64,000 nucleotides of DNA, taken from positions 1-64,000 of the forward strand of contig NZ_CP115844.1 of NCBI RefSeq assembly GCF_013318015.2, read 5' to 3'. The position numbers and the translations under genes are program-made. Shown here in pieces: positions 36,416 through 46,677 of this stretch. The first letter of the stretch is position 1. The number at the start of each line of letters is the position of its first letter. Under the pieces are notes generated by a model that was not told the origin of the DNA, ran no database searches, and saw nothing but the letters and a program-made list of their open reading frames with translations. The DNA comes from Agrobacterium tumefaciens. Lineage in GTDB: Bacteria; Pseudomonadota; Alphaproteobacteria; Rhizobiales; Rhizobiaceae.

Positions 36416-37024
36416 ATGAATACCCCTTCCGCAATCCGTAAAGTCTTCCAGGGCATCGCCGACCGCCATCAGATGTTCCGCATGTTCGATCGGCATGCAC
36501 AACGTCCTCACCGTTTCGACGGCGATGCGAGCGCGCTCTATGCCGGCGAATGGTTCGAAATTTCCGAGCGTGAACACGACTATGTGTTCGAGATCCTGCC
36601 GCCGCTGTGGATCCGGGGATCGATGTTCGCAATGCGCGAATTCCTGGCCGGATCCGTGACATCGGTGTTCTTCGCGCTGCGGATCGATGGGGCCATTCGC
36701 TTCTTCCATGGATATTGTGATCTCGCCGGCGGCCGGTCGGTGGAAGCCATGCGGCTGGCGATCATCGAGCGGGAAACGCGCCCGGTGAGGGCGATGACGC
36801 GGCAAGAGCGGCTCGAGCACATCTGGAGTGCCACGGCGGACGCCTACCGCGGCTACTCCGATCAAACCTCCCCGCAATATCTGCAGGATCAACGCGTCAT
36901 CACTCTCTACACCGCAGCTGGATCTGCGAGGTTGAAGCTACTCGACGACCTGACCGACGATGAGATCGCCACCAAACTGCCTGTCCAACTGCGCCATCTG
37001 CCCGATGCGGCAGCCGCAGCGTGA
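36416..37024 (+). CDS. DUF1419 protein
   Basis: A 202-aa protein typical of rhizobial plasmids, with the family core YAGEWFEISEREHDYVFEIL and PPLWIRGSMFAMREF. The AAAGGAGCC ribosome site is good. Function unknown. Confidence 0.82.
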   Translation: MNTPSAIRKVFQGIADRHQMFRMFDRHAQRPHRFDGDASALYAGEWFEISEREHDYVFEILPPLWIRGSMFAMREFLAGSVTSVFFALRIDGAIRFFHGYCDLAGGRSVEAMRLAIIERETRPVRAMTRQERLEHIWSATADAYRGYSDQTSPQYLQDQRVITLYTAAGSARLKLLDDLTDDEIATKLPVQLRHLPDAAAAA

Positions 37025-37037
37025 GGAGATGGGTGCG

Positions 37038-37439
37038 ATGCTTTCCTTTCCGATTGAATCCGTGCGGGCGGTGATCGCTCGCGGTCGCGCCGATGCAGAA
37101 GTAAACGGCGGTTATCGCAATCCCCACTACGGTCTTGATCCCGGTCGCGACGAACAGCCGGGCGTCTGGTTGGTCGGCGATCACGGTGTCTACCTGTGCT
37201 CGAACGGCAAATTGCCGGACGGCGAAAAGCCTTTCGTCGCTTATGCGCTCGAATGCGATCCCCGCACGAACGACGACTGGTTCGAGGTCAAGCGCAGGAC
37301 GTTCGGGGGAGATGACGGCGTCGAATTCATCGATGCCGTGCAACTGGAGACCATGATCGCCGCCACCCCCAAAGCGAGACATCTCGGCATCACCTTTGAT
37401 GAAGACTCGATGGAACTCTTCATCATCGAGTGGTCGTAA
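37038..37439 (+). CDS. DUF3085 protein
   Basis: A 133-aa protein with the family pattern VWLVGDHGVYLCSNGKLP. The ATG at 37038 sits nine bases after AGGAG (37024-37028); the ATG at 37029 abuts that site and is unlikely. It is co-directional and nearly contiguous with the DUF1419 gene. Confidence 0.8.
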   Translation: MLSFPIESVRAVIARGRADAEVNGGYRNPHYGLDPGRDEQPGVWLVGDHGVYLCSNGKLPDGEKPFVAYALECDPRTNDDWFEVKRRTFGGDDGVEFIDAVQLETMIAATPKARHLGITFDEDSMELFIIEWS

Positions 37440-37539
37440 CGTCCCGGCCCGCAGCAGGATTCCTGACGTCAATCAGCGCATGCCAGCCGCCCAACCCTGT
37501 GGCGGACGGATAGCGCGTGCTTTCACAAGGAGATTCATC

Positions 37540-40500
37540 ATGAGCAACGATCCCTTCACGCTCGATATGTTTGGTAATACCGCACTCTCGTCGGGCCTGG
37601 GTCTCGGCGTCACCGCCTTCGGCAGCTTCGCGCCTGATGCCGCCAATGACGACGATCCGGACCCCCTGCCACCGACGCCTGCGCCTGCTCTGCCAATTGC
37701 AGCCGCACCAGCCCGGCGCGCAGGCCTTCGGGCAAACTTTTATCTCGATGGCGATCGCGGATTGCCTTCGTCGTGGAAGGATCGCGCCCGCGCCAATGTT
37801 GCGGCAATCCTCGTTGCCAATAACATCTCCAGGCAGGACCGGCCTGCGACGCCCAAGGAGCAGGCGCAGTTGATCCGCTTTACCGGCTTCGGCGCCGGCG
37901 AGCTCGCCAACGGCATGTTCCGCCGGCCGGGCGAGGTCGATTTCCGGCAGGGCTGGAACGATCTAGGCACCTCGCTCGAAACAGCGGTTTCCGAAGCCGA
38001 CTATGCGTCGCTAGCACGCTGCACCCAATATGCCCACTTTACCCCGGAGTTCATCATCCGGGCGATCTGGGCGGGCATCCAGAAGCTTGGTTGGCGCGGT
38101 GGTCGTGTCCTTGAACCGGGCATCGGCACGGGGTTGTTCCCGGCCTTGATGCCGGAGGCCTATCGTGAGGCCACCTATGTCACCGGAATCGAGCTTGATC
38201 CGGTGACCGCTCGCATCGCCAGCCTGCTGCAGCCGAGGGCCCGGATCATCAGTGGGGATTTCGCCCGCACCGATCTGGCGCCGATCTACGATCTCGCCAT
38301 CGGCAACCCACCCTTTTCCGATCGCACCGTCCGCTCGGACCGCGCCTATCGGTCGCTCGGCGTCCGCTTGCATGACTATTTCATCGCCCGCTCCATCGAC
38401 CTTTTGAAGCCCGGCGCGTTCGCCGCCTTCGTCACCTCGCATGGCACGATGGACAAGTCAGATACGACGGCGCGAGCGCATATCGCAAAATCCGCCGATC
38501 TGATTGCGGCGATCCGGCTACCTGAGGGCACCTTCCGTCGTGATGCCGGCACGGATGTCGTCGTCGACATCCTCTTCTTCCGCAAGCGCAAGGCGGGTAA
38601 GCCGGAGGGCAATCAGTTGTGGCTCGATGTCGATAAGATCAGGCCGGCTGCAGACGATGAAGGCGCCATCCGCGTCAATCGTTGGTTCGCCCGGCATCCC
38701 GACTTCGTGCTTGGTCGCCACGCGCTGACGTCGGGACCATTTGGCGAGACCTACACCTGCTTGCCGCGCGCAGGAGAGGATCTGGAAGCCGCGCTTTCCG
38801 CTGCCATCGACCTTCTCCCCGCCGATCTCTACGACGGCGAGCCGACGCCGATCGATATCGATCTGGAGGACGAACTCGGCGAGATCGTTGATCTGCAGCC
38901 GAGGGACGGCGCCATCCGAGAGGGCAGCTTTTTCCTCGACCGATCGAAGGGTCTGATGCAGATGCTCGACGGTTCGGCCATGCCGGTAACCATGCGTAAG
39001 GGTCGCTCCGGCGACGGGGTCTCAGAGAAGCATATCCGGATCATTTCGAAACTGATCCCGATCCGCGACGCTGTCCGGGCGGTGCTGAAGGCCCAGGAAC
39101 TGGACCGGCCGTGGAAGGACCACCAGATTCGACTGCGCATCGCCTGGTCGAGCTTCGTGCGCGATTTCGGGCCGATCAACCACACGACCGTCTCCATCCA
39201 GGAGGACCCGGAGACCGGCGAGGTGAAAGAGACCCATCGCCAGCCGAACCTCGCGCCCTTCCGCGACGACCCTGATTGCTGGCTGGTAGCGTCGATCGAA
39301 GACTATGACCTGGAGACCGACACGGCGAAGCCGGGTCCGATATTCGCTACCCGTGTGATCGCTCCGCCGATGTCGCCTGTCATCACCAGTGCGGCTGATG
39401 CGTTGGCGGTCGTACTCAACGAACGCGGTCATGTCGATCTCGATCATATCGCCGAACTGCTGCATCTCGACGTTTCCACCATTATTGCCGATCTCGGCGA
39501 CGAGGTGTTTCGCGACCCGGCTGACGGATCCTGGCAGACAGCCGATGCCTATCTTTCAGGCGCAGTCCGTACCAAGCTCGCCGCCGCGCAGGCCGCAGCC
39601 GAGCTTGATCCCTCCTATGAGCGCAACGTGCGTGCTCTGCAGGATGTCCAACCGGCCGATCTTCGCCCCTCCGACATCACCGCCCGCCTCGGCGCACCGT
39701 GGATCCCGGCCTCTGACGTCGTCGCCTTTGTCCGCGAGATGATGGGCGCCGAGATCCGCATCCATCATCTGCCGGAACTGGGATCGTGGACGGTCGAGGC
39801 GCGTCAGCTTGGCTACAGTGGTGCAGGGACCTCCGAATGGGGCACCAGCCGCCGTCATGCCGGCGAGCTGTTGTCTGACGCCCTGAACAGTCGCGTGCCG
39901 CAGATCTTCGATACGTTCAGGGACGCTGGTGGCGAGCGCAGGGTGCTGAATGTCGTCGACACCGAAGCTGCCCGCGACAAGCTGCAGAAGATCAAGCAGT
40001 CCTTCCAGGACTGGGTCTGGACCGACCCGGACCGGGCCGACCGGCTGGCGCGCGATTACAACGATCGCTTCAACAACATCGCGCCCCGGAAATTCGACGG
40101 CTCGCATTTGCAGCTACCGGGCGCGTCGAGCGCTTTTTCCTTGTACGCCCACCAGAAACGCGGCATCTGGCGGATCATCTCGGCGGGTTCGACCTATCTC
40201 GCCCACGCCGTTGGTGCCGGCAAGACCATGACTTTTGCCGCGGCCATCATGGAGCAGAAGCGGCTCGGCCTGATCGCCAAGGCGATGCTGGTCGTTCCCG
40301 GCCATTGCCTGGCGCAGGCGGCACGCGAGTTTCTCGCCCTTTATCCCGCCGCCAACATTCTCGTTGCCGACGAGACCAACTTCACCAAGGACAAACGCGC
40401 CCGGTTCCTCAGCCGCGCCGCCACCGCCGTCTGGGATGCGATCATCATCACGCATTCGGCGTTCAGGTTCATCGGCGTGCCCTCGACCTTCGAACAACAG

Positions 40501-42627
40501 ATGATCCAGGATGAATTGCAGCTCTATGAAGATCTTTTGGTGAAGGTGGAGAGCGACGACCGGGTGTCGCGCAAGCGGCTTGAGCGCCTGAAGGAGGGAT
40601 TGCAGGAGCGGCTGGAGGCGCTTGCCACCCGCAAGGACGATCTCCTGACCATTTCGGAAATCGGCGTCGACCAGATCGTCGTCGATGAGGCGCAGGAGTT
40701 TCGCAAGCTCTCCTTCGCCACCAACATGAGCACCTTGAAGGGCATCGATCCGAATGGTTCGCAGAAGGCGTGGGACCTTTATGTGAAGAGCCGGTATATC
40801 GAGACGAAGAATCCCGGGCGCGCGCTCGTGCTCGCCTCGGGCACGCCGATCACCAATACGCTCGGCGAGATGTTCTCGATCCAGCGGCTGCTCGGCCACG
40901 AGGCCTTGCGCGAGCGCGGGCTGCACGAGTTTGATGCCTGGGCCTCGAACTTCGGTGACGAGAAAACGGAACTGGAACTTCAGCCGTCAGGCAAATACAA
41001 GCCGGTCAGCCGCTTCTCGTCCTTCGTCAACGTGCCGGAACTGATCGCCATGTTCCGCGCTTTTGCCGACGTGGTGACGCCGGAGGACTTGAGGCAATAC
41101 GTAAGGGTTCCGGAGATCGCGACGGGCAAGCGACAGATCCTTACCGCCGCACCGACGCCGGCGTTCAGGACCTACCAGAGGATCCTCGAAACCCGCATCA
41201 AGGCGATAGAGCAGCGTGATGGACCGGCACAGCCTGGAGACGATATTCTGCTGTCGGTCATCACCGATGGTCGTCACGCGGCGATCGACCTGCGGCTGGT
41301 GATGCCGGCAATGGACGACGAGCCGGACAACAAGCTCAATCTTCTGGTGCGCAACGCCCACCGCATCTGGAAGCAGACGTCCCAGAACGAGTATGTTCGT
41401 CCTGATGGCAAGCCTTACGAACTGCTGGGCGCCGCACAGATGATCTTCTCTGATCTCGGCACGATCAATGTCGAGAAGAGCAGAGGGTTTTCCGCCTATC
41501 GCTGGATCCGCGACGAGCTGATCCGCATGGGCGTTCCCGCGTCTGAAATCGCCTTTATGCAGGACTTCAAAAAGACAGAGGCCAAGCAGCGGCTGTTCGG
41601 TGATGTACGCGCCGGAAAGGTTCGCTTCCTGATCGGGTCGTCGGAAACGATGGGCACAGGCGTCAATGCGCAGCTTCGCCTGAAAGCGCTCCACCATCTC
41701 GACGTGCCATGGCTGCCGTCGCAGATCGAGCAACGGGAGGGGCGCATCGTCCGTCAGGGCAACCAGCACGACGAGGTCGAGATCTACGCTTACGCCACGC
41801 AAGGCTCGCTCGACGCCACCATGTGGCAGAACAACGAACGCAAGGCGAGGTTCATTGCAGCCGCTTTGTCCGGCGATACGTCGATCCGCCGGCTGGAGGA
41901 CCTGAACGAGGGGCAGGCCAACCAGTTCGCCATGGCCAAGGCGATAGCCTCAGGCGACGAGCGCCTGATGCAGAAGGCCGGACTGGAGGCTGACATTGCT
42001 CGTCTGGAACGGCTGCGTGCCGCCCATGATGACGATCTCTTCGCCGTGCGTCGGCAGATCCGCGACGCCGAGCGCGAGATCGAAACCGCCAGCCGTCGCC
42101 TTGGCGAGATCGCAGTTGATATCGTGCGGCTTGTGCCGACCTCAGGTGATGCTTTTGCGATCAACGTCAAGGGCGAGACCTATAGAGAGCGTAAGGAGGC
42201 GGGGAGGGCGCTGATGAAGGAAATCCTGACCCACGTCCAGCTCCAGAGCCAAGGCGAGACCGTCATCGCCTCGATCGGTGGCTTCGATCTGGTCTATGAT
42301 GGCGAAACGTTCGGGCGCGGTGACAACTACCACTACCAGACCCTGCTTCAACGCACCGGCGCGGATTATGAAATTGAGTTGCCGGTGACCGTCACGCCGC
42401 TTGGAGCTATCTCTCGTCTCGAACATGCGCTCGACGGGTTCGGGGAGGAGCGGGAGCGCTATCGCCAGCGGCTGGAGGAATACAAACGCCGGCTGATCTC
42501 CTACCAGTCACGGCAGGGTGGCGCCTTTGCATTCGCGGATGAACTGGCGGAAAAGCGCCATGCGTTACGAGAGGTTGAGGAGGCGCTCGCGAAGTCCGCG
42601 CCGGACGAAAACGCGCTCGCGGCATAA
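37540..42627 (+). CDS. Giant adenine methylase-helicase fusion
   Basis: A 1695-aa protein. The first third is an N6-adenine methyltransferase with VLEPGIGTGLFPA (about 190) and catalytic AIGNPPFSD (about 254). A Snf2/SF2-type helicase follows, with AVGAGKTMTFAAA (about 889), VVDEAQEFRKL (about 1048), SGTPITNTLGEM and QREGRIVRQGNQ (about 1397). The C-terminal 250 residues are coiled coil. Such proteins are conserved on rhizobial plasmids. They resemble phage P1 DarB in domain order, which protects incoming DNA from restriction. ATG 37540 follows AAGGAGATTCATC; longer frames overlap the DUF3085 gene. Confidence 0.88.
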   Translation: MSNDPFTLDMFGNTALSSGLGLGVTAFGSFAPDAANDDDPDPLPPTPAPALPIAAAPARRAGLRANFYLDGDRGLPSSWKDRARANVAAILVANNISRQDRPATPKEQAQLIRFTGFGAGELANGMFRRPGEVDFRQGWNDLGTSLETAVSEADYASLARCTQYAHFTPEFIIRAIWAGIQKLGWRGGRVLEPGIGTGLFPALMPEAYREATYVTGIELDPVTARIASLLQPRARIISGDFARTDLAPIYDLAIGNPPFSDRTVRSDRAYRSLGVRLHDYFIARSIDLLKPGAFAAFVTSHGTMDKSDTTARAHIAKSADLIAAIRLPEGTFRRDAGTDVVVDILFFRKRKAGKPEGNQLWLDVDKIRPAADDEGAIRVNRWFARHPDFVLGRHALTSGPFGETYTCLPRAGEDLEAALSAAIDLLPADLYDGEPTPIDIDLEDELGEIVDLQPRDGAIREGSFFLDRSKGLMQMLDGSAMPVTMRKGRSGDGVSEKHIRIISKLIPIRDAVRAVLKAQELDRPWKDHQIRLRIAWSSFVRDFGPINHTTVSIQEDPETGEVKETHRQPNLAPFRDDPDCWLVASIEDYDLETDTAKPGPIFATRVIAPPMSPVITSAADALAVVLNERGHVDLDHIAELLHLDVSTIIADLGDEVFRDPADGSWQTADAYLSGAVRTKLAAAQAAAELDPSYERNVRALQDVQPADLRPSDITARLGAPWIPASDVVAFVREMMGAEIRIHHLPELGSWTVEARQLGYSGAGTSEWGTSRRHAGELLSDALNSRVPQIFDTFRDAGGERRVLNVVDTEAARDKLQKIKQSFQDWVWTDPDRADRLARDYNDRFNNIAPRKFDGSHLQLPGASSAFSLYAHQKRGIWRIISAGSTYLAHAVGAGKTMTFAAAIMEQKRLGLIAKAMLVVPGHCLAQAAREFLALYPAANILVADETNFTKDKRARFLSRAATAVWDAIIITHSAFRFIGVPSTFEQQMIQDELQLYEDLLVKVESDDRVSRKRLERLKEGLQERLEALATRKDDLLTISEIGVDQIVVDEAQEFRKLSFATNMSTLKGIDPNGSQKAWDLYVKSRYIETKNPGRALVLASGTPITNTLGEMFSIQRLLGHEALRERGLHEFDAWASNFGDEKTELELQPSGKYKPVSRFSSFVNVPELIAMFRAFADVVTPEDLRQYVRVPEIATGKRQILTAAPTPAFRTYQRILETRIKAIEQRDGPAQPGDDILLSVITDGRHAAIDLRLVMPAMDDEPDNKLNLLVRNAHRIWKQTSQNEYVRPDGKPYELLGAAQMIFSDLGTINVEKSRGFSAYRWIRDELIRMGVPASEIAFMQDFKKTEAKQRLFGDVRAGKVRFLIGSSETMGTGVNAQLRLKALHHLDVPWLPSQIEQREGRIVRQGNQHDEVEIYAYATQGSLDATMWQNNERKARFIAAALSGDTSIRRLEDLNEGQANQFAMAKAIASGDERLMQKAGLEADIARLERLRAAHDDDLFAVRRQIRDAEREIETASRRLGEIAVDIVRLVPTSGDAFAINVKGETYRERKEAGRALMKEILTHVQLQSQGETVIASIGGFDLVYDGETFGRGDNYHYQTLLQRTGADYEIELPVTVTPLGAISRLEHALDGFGEERERYRQRLEEYKRRLISYQSRQGGAFAFADELAEKRHALREVEEALAKSAPDENALAA

Positions 42628-42646
42628 CCGAACTCTGGCCTGCAAG

Positions 42647-42687
42647 CCGGCCCTCTCCCCTGCGAATCGCCGAGGAGAGAGGGCCGG
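42647..42687. terminator. Bidirectional terminator hairpin
   Basis: CCGGCCCTCTC and GAGAGGGCCGG form an 11-bp stem in the 80 bp between the convergent methylase-helicase and ParB-like genes. It is followed by GCTATTGCTTTAAT on the plus strand. Confidence 0.65.
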
Positions 42688-42709
42688 GCTATTGCTTTAA
42701 TACGGTGCT

Positions 42710-43117
42710 CTATGCGAGAGGGGCCAGCTTTTCTCCAAGCGTGATTTTCGCCCGCACCGGGATCTTTTCGAAACCCGTATCCATCATAGCCATGATGCGG
42801 TGGCGGCCGGAAAGGACCGTAACATCGCCCTCGAACGTCTGTGTCAGGATCGGGATCGCTATTTCCTCCCGACTATTGAGCGCGGCAATCCAGTACTGAT
42901 ATTTACCGGGCTTGAAGTCGGTCTCCATCGGGACGGCTTTGCGATCGTTCGCCCAAAAGAATGGGTCCTTGCCGAGCTCTTCGTTGAGCCGCGCCGCATT
43001 GAGTTGATAGGTGGCATAATCCTCTTCGTCCGCAAGGAGGAAATCCATGTTCGTTACAAAACGTTTGCCGTTATATTCCGTGAAAATTTGCATTTGCTTC
43101 TGTTGCTTTTCGATCAT
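42710..43117 (-). CDS. ParB-like (ParB/Srx fold) small protein
   Basis: A 135-aa protein with a ParB-nuclease-like core TVLSGRHRIMAMMDTGFEKI, as in the GRHR motif of ParB/sulfiredoxin folds. It lacks the helix-turn-helix of true ParB. Several in-frame ATGs exist (43117, 43093) and the start is uncertain. Function unknown. Confidence 0.6.
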   Translation of the reverse strand: MIEKQQKQMQIFTEYNGKRFVTNMDFLLADEEDYATYQLNAARLNEELGKDPFFWANDRKAVPMETDFKPGKYQYWIAALNSREEIAIPILTQTFEGDVTVLSGRHRIMAMMDTGFEKIPVRAKITLGEKLAPLA

Positions 43118-43177
43118 TGTGTCAGTGGCACCCGCCGTTTGCGGCGTCGGCTCAATAGCATCGTGGTGCGGTGCCCG

Positions 43178-43537
43178 TCAGCATTTCTGCTCCAAGTCAA
43201 CGCCCGACCCCGTTACAACGGTCGGCTTCAAGGATGAAGCAACCTCGAAATAACGCGCCGTACCCCGACCCATGGAGTTTTTTCCCATCGTCTCTATCAG
43301 AAGGCCGCGTCGAACAAGCGGTTCGATGGTTTCGATGATGCCCGCCCGGGTTAAACCGGTGATCCTGCCCAAATCGCTGAGGCTGACAAGGCTGTTACGG
43401 GGGATGCATGTATATATCACTGTCATCAACGCGACCTGCTTCATTCGCGAGCTGGCCGACTCCCCGGTGAGCGGGTTGCGCAAAATCTGATTGACGACCA
43501 TGGTAAGCAAGAGCTGCTCGCGCTGCATGTCTTTCAT
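43178..43537 (-). CDS. MarR-like winged-helix regulator
   Basis: A 119-aa protein with a winged-helix pattern ([20 protein letters not shown], then [12 protein letters not shown]). The ATG at 43537 follows GAGGTATGCCAA; an in-frame GTG at 43567 lies upstream. It is divergent from the IHF-like gene. Confidence 0.7.
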   Translation of the reverse strand: MKDMQREQLLLTMVVNQILRNPLTGESASSRMKQVALMTVIYTCIPRNSLVSLSDLGRITGLTRAGIIETIEPLVRRGLLIETMGKNSMGRGTARYFEVASSLKPTVVTGSGVDLEQKC

Positions 43538-43568
43538 TTGGCATACCTCTTCCAACCATTTACCCACT

Positions 43569-43584
43569 TTGCCAAAAAAGGCAA
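43569..43584. promoter_or_regulatory. Possible operator between MarR- and IHF-like genes
   Basis: TTGCC-AAAAAA-GGCAA is an inverted repeat lying between the two divergent starts, in the place expected for a regulator site. Confidence 0.35.
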
Positions 43585-43602
43585 TTTCGCTATGAAACCA
43601 GC

Positions 43603-43926
43603 ATGATTAGATCCGAGCTTGTCGCAATCGTCGCATCACGCAATCCGCACCTCTATCATCGCGATGTGGAGCGGATCGTTGATGCGATCCTGGACGACAT
43701 TACCGAGGCGCTGGAAAATGGCGACCGGGTCGAGCTGAGAGGCTTTGGAACATTTTCCATCAGAAACCGTCCGTCGCGATCGGGACGCAATCCCATGACC
43801 GGAGATGCGGTATTCGTCGAGGAAAAGTGGGTTCCGTTCTTCAAGGCCGGCAAGGAGCTTCAGTTGCGGCTGAATGCAGAAGGCGAGGCCGCCTCCAAAC
43901 CGATTGGACGTAGACGCAAGCGCTAA
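43603..43926 (+). CDS. IHF/HU-family DNA-bending protein
   Basis: A 107-aa histone-like protein. [20 protein letters not shown] and [20 protein letters not shown] are the diagnostic IHF-beta/HU segments with the DNA-contacting arm. The C-terminus is extended and basic (GRRRKR). It may organise plasmid DNA or assist recombination and replication. Confidence 0.9.
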   Translation: MIRSELVAIVASRNPHLYHRDVERIVDAILDDITEALENGDRVELRGFGTFSIRNRPSRSGRNPMTGDAVFVEEKWVPFFKAGKELQLRLNAEGEAASKPIGRRRKR

Positions 43927-44343
43927 TCGCGCGATGGCCGGCCCCTTGGCAACGACGCTTCAGAAATTCCGCGGCGATCGAGTTACGTGAGTGGAAGATT
44001 CCGGCCATGGGCCGCTCTCGCGTGTGTCCTCGCCCCGCAAATCCTGCGCGCCAGCGACCGGTTTTGTGTGATCCCAGTGGGAAAAAGAAAGAAAAACCGA
44101 GAGAGAAGGAAACCGTTCGCAGATCGCCCAGGCCGTTGACGCTGGCGCTCAACCGCCGCCTGCGCGATCCCGGCCACTGGTTCTTCGCAGGGCTCCTGGC
44201 CCCGCTTGATCTTCGCGGCAGGGATGCTCGGCCGCAGTTGCACCGGCCTGTTCGCTCCGCGGTCCGGGAAGTGTCTTCGCAAAGAAGTGAAGACAGGAAG
44301 GGGTGGCGATCCGCCGCCCCGAAACACGGAAGGAGCAAATCCC
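43927..44343. other. 417-bp GC-rich leader before ParB-like gene
   Basis: No gene is supported; frames here have no ribosome sites. The central purine-rich block (GGGAAAAAGAAAGAAAAACC) stands out in the GC-rich surroundings. Long leaders of this kind precede several backbone genes in this window. Confidence 0.4.
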
Positions 44344-46107
44344 ATGCAGATCCTCAAACTCGATCCCCGTGCGCTGAAGAACAATCCCGACGACGCGCGT
44401 CGCTCGAAATCGTCACCGCAGGCCGATGCGCTGCTGCTGGCAACGGTCAAGGCCGTCGGCATCATCCAGCCACCCATCGTCGCGCCGGAAACCGATGGCG
44501 GAAACGGCTACATCATTCAGGCCGGGCATCGGCGCGTCGCCCAGGCGATAGCCGCGGGCCTCGAGGAAATCGACGTCATCGTCCGTGAGGCGGCCAATGA
44601 CAACGGCGCCATGCGCTCGATGGTCGAGAACATCGCCCGTGAGCCGCTCAATCCTATCGATCAGTGGCGCGGCATCGAACGGCTCGTTGCCCTCGGCTGG
44701 ACCGAGGAAGCGATTGGCGTGGCGCTCGCCCTGCCGGTCCGCCAGATCCGCAAACTGCGGCTTCTCGCCAATGTTCTGCCGGCCATGCTCGACCATATGG
44801 CGCTTGGCGACATGCCGAACGAGCAGCAGCTGCGCACCATCGCCGCCGCGTCGATCGAGGAACAGAGGCAAGTCTGGAAGGCCAACAAGCCGAAGAAGGC
44901 CGAACGCGCCGACTGGTACAACATCTCACGGGCGCTTTCGAAGAACCGCATGTTCGCCAGGGATGCGAGTTTCGGCGACGATCTGGCTCAGGCCTACGGT
45001 ATCGAATGGGTCGAGGACCTGTTCGCGCCGGCCGATCAGGACAGCCGCTACACGACCAATGTCGAGGCCTTCCTCGGCGCCCAGCAGGAATGGATGACCA
45101 GCAACCTTCCCAAGAAGGGCGCGATCGTCGAGGTCAACAACTGGGGCCAGCCCGAGCTCCCGAAAAAGGCCGAGCGCATCTACGGCAAGCCGTCGAAGTC
45201 CGATCATGTCGCGATGTATCTCGACCGTGACGGCAAGGTGCAGTCGGTTGCTTTCCGCATGCCCGAAGACAAGAAGAAGGGTAGGGGTGATGCTTCCGCT
45301 GGTAATGATGCGACAGGATCAGTCGATGATCCGATCATCGACGCACCGAAGCCTCGCCCGGATGTCACCCAGAAGGGTCAGGACATGATCGGCGACTTTC
45401 GCACCGATGCCCTGCACGAGGCACTCGGTCGCGCACCGATCGAGGACGATATGCTGATGGCGCTGCTCGTCCTTGCCTTCGCCGGTCGGAACGTCCGCGT
45501 CGATTCTGGCGTCAGCGACAGCCTGTACGGGCCGAAGCGCTTCGGGCGCCATGCCGCCCGGCTGCTCTCCGGGGACGGCAAGCTCGCCTTCGACATGGAG
45601 ACGGTGCGTATCGCTGCCCGCTCGGTGCTGATCGACGTGCTGTCATGCCGGCGCGGCATGTCGAACAGTGGCGTGGTGTCGCGTATCGCCGGCGACGCCA
45701 TCGGCGCCGACAGCTTCCTGCCCAACATGGGTTCGGAAGATTTTCTGTTGTGCCTGTCGCGGCAAGCGCTGGAGGCGGCGGCGAAGGAGGCAAACGTGCT
45801 TCCGCGCCAGAAGGTGCGGGAGACGCGGGCGGCTCTTGTCGATCATTTCGGTCAGGAACGCTTTGTCCACGCTTCCGCGCTCTTTGCACCCGACCGCCAG
45901 GACGTCACCGATCTGATCAAACACGGCGAGGCTGTGGACGATGAGGAAGAGGCCGACATCGACGGCGGCACTGAGACTGCGGCCCTTGAGGAAGAGAGTG
46001 CCGATCCCTTCGAAGGTGAGGACGATCTTCCCGATGCGCTCGACGATGGATCCGAAGCCGGCGCGCCGGACGAGGAGCCGGACGCTTACGGGATCGCGGC
46101 GGAATAG
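44344..46107 (+). CDS. ParB N-terminal domain protein, plasmid backbone
   Basis: A 587-aa protein whose first 200 residues form a ParB-type domain (YIIQAGHRRVAQAIAAGLEE, then MVENIAREPLNPIDQWRGIE) and an HTH (TEEAIGVALALPVRQIRKLR). The C-terminal half is unrecognised and ends in a very acidic tail. A good AAGGAGCAAATCCC site precedes the ATG. The family is common on rhizobial plasmids, separate from RepB, and its role is uncertain. Confidence 0.85.
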   Translation: MQILKLDPRALKNNPDDARRSKSSPQADALLLATVKAVGIIQPPIVAPETDGGNGYIIQAGHRRVAQAIAAGLEEIDVIVREAANDNGAMRSMVENIAREPLNPIDQWRGIERLVALGWTEEAIGVALALPVRQIRKLRLLANVLPAMLDHMALGDMPNEQQLRTIAAASIEEQRQVWKANKPKKAERADWYNISRALSKNRMFARDASFGDDLAQAYGIEWVEDLFAPADQDSRYTTNVEAFLGAQQEWMTSNLPKKGAIVEVNNWGQPELPKKAERIYGKPSKSDHVAMYLDRDGKVQSVAFRMPEDKKKGRGDASAGNDATGSVDDPIIDAPKPRPDVTQKGQDMIGDFRTDALHEALGRAPIEDDMLMALLVLAFAGRNVRVDSGVSDSLYGPKRFGRHAARLLSGDGKLAFDMETVRIAARSVLIDVLSCRRGMSNSGVVSRIAGDAIGADSFLPNMGSEDFLLCLSRQALEAAAKEANVLPRQKVRETRAALVDHFGQERFVHASALFAPDRQDVTDLIKHGEAVDDEEEADIDGGTETAALEEESADPFEGEDDLPDALDDGSEAGAPDEEPDAYGIAAE

Positions 46108-46136
46108 CCGCTTCCAATTCCTCTCCCAATGCAGCC

Positions 46137-46173
46137 CCGCCGCCGTTGGTCTCCATCGGCGGCGGTTTTGTTT
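46137..46173 (+). terminator. Rho-independent terminator after ParB-like gene
   Basis: CCGCCGCCG and CGGCGGCGG form a 9-bp stem with an 11-nt loop, followed by TTTTGTTT. It lies between the ParB-like gene and the gene at 46204. Confidence 0.8.
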
Positions 46174-46203
46174 CCAGCACCCCTCAATTCAGGGAGAAGT
46201 CGC

Positions 46204-46677
46204 ATGTCTGCACATCTCGCATTTCTGGCGCCGATCGGCGCCATCCTTCAATGGTCCGACGGCACGCCGCGGCCACCCGAACGGCATCGCAAAAAGCTGT
46301 CCGCCTGGAAGACCAACAACAGCTCTGGCCGGCTGATCCGCAAGCAGGACGAGCGCGCCGCCGGCAGCATCATCCTGCCGGCAAACGTCACGCTGCACGA
46401 AGGCGATTTTGGCGGCGAAGGAGTCATTACCATCCGTATCCACCGTACGTTCTCGCTTGCAACCGAATTGACGTTCCGCGTTGTCGAGCGTCCTGCCATT
46501 GGCAGTTGCCGCGTGTTCGACCGTGCCGGCGACACTGCCGAACTCGTGCATCTTGCGGCGAACCGCGAGGCTGCGAAAGACTGGCTGTCGCGGCACGGCT
46601 ACCCCTCAGCGGTCCTTGAAGACGTGGCCGCCGACGAGATCGCCGCCGATGTCGTCGAAGGGAGGGCCGCAGGATGA
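46204..46677 (+). CDS. Plasmid-backbone hypothetical protein
   Basis: A 157-aa protein (MSAHLAFLAPIGAILQWSDG) with beta-rich middle (EGVITIRIHRTFSLATELTF). AGGGAGAAGTCGC precedes the ATG. Its stop overlaps the next start (ATGA). No family known. Confidence 0.65.
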   Translation: MSAHLAFLAPIGAILQWSDGTPRPPERHRKKLSAWKTNNSSGRLIRKQDERAAGSIILPANVTLHEGDFGGEGVITIRIHRTFSLATELTFRVVERPAIGSCRVFDRAGDTAELVHLAANREAAKDWLSRHGYPSAVLEDVAADEIAADVVEGRAAG

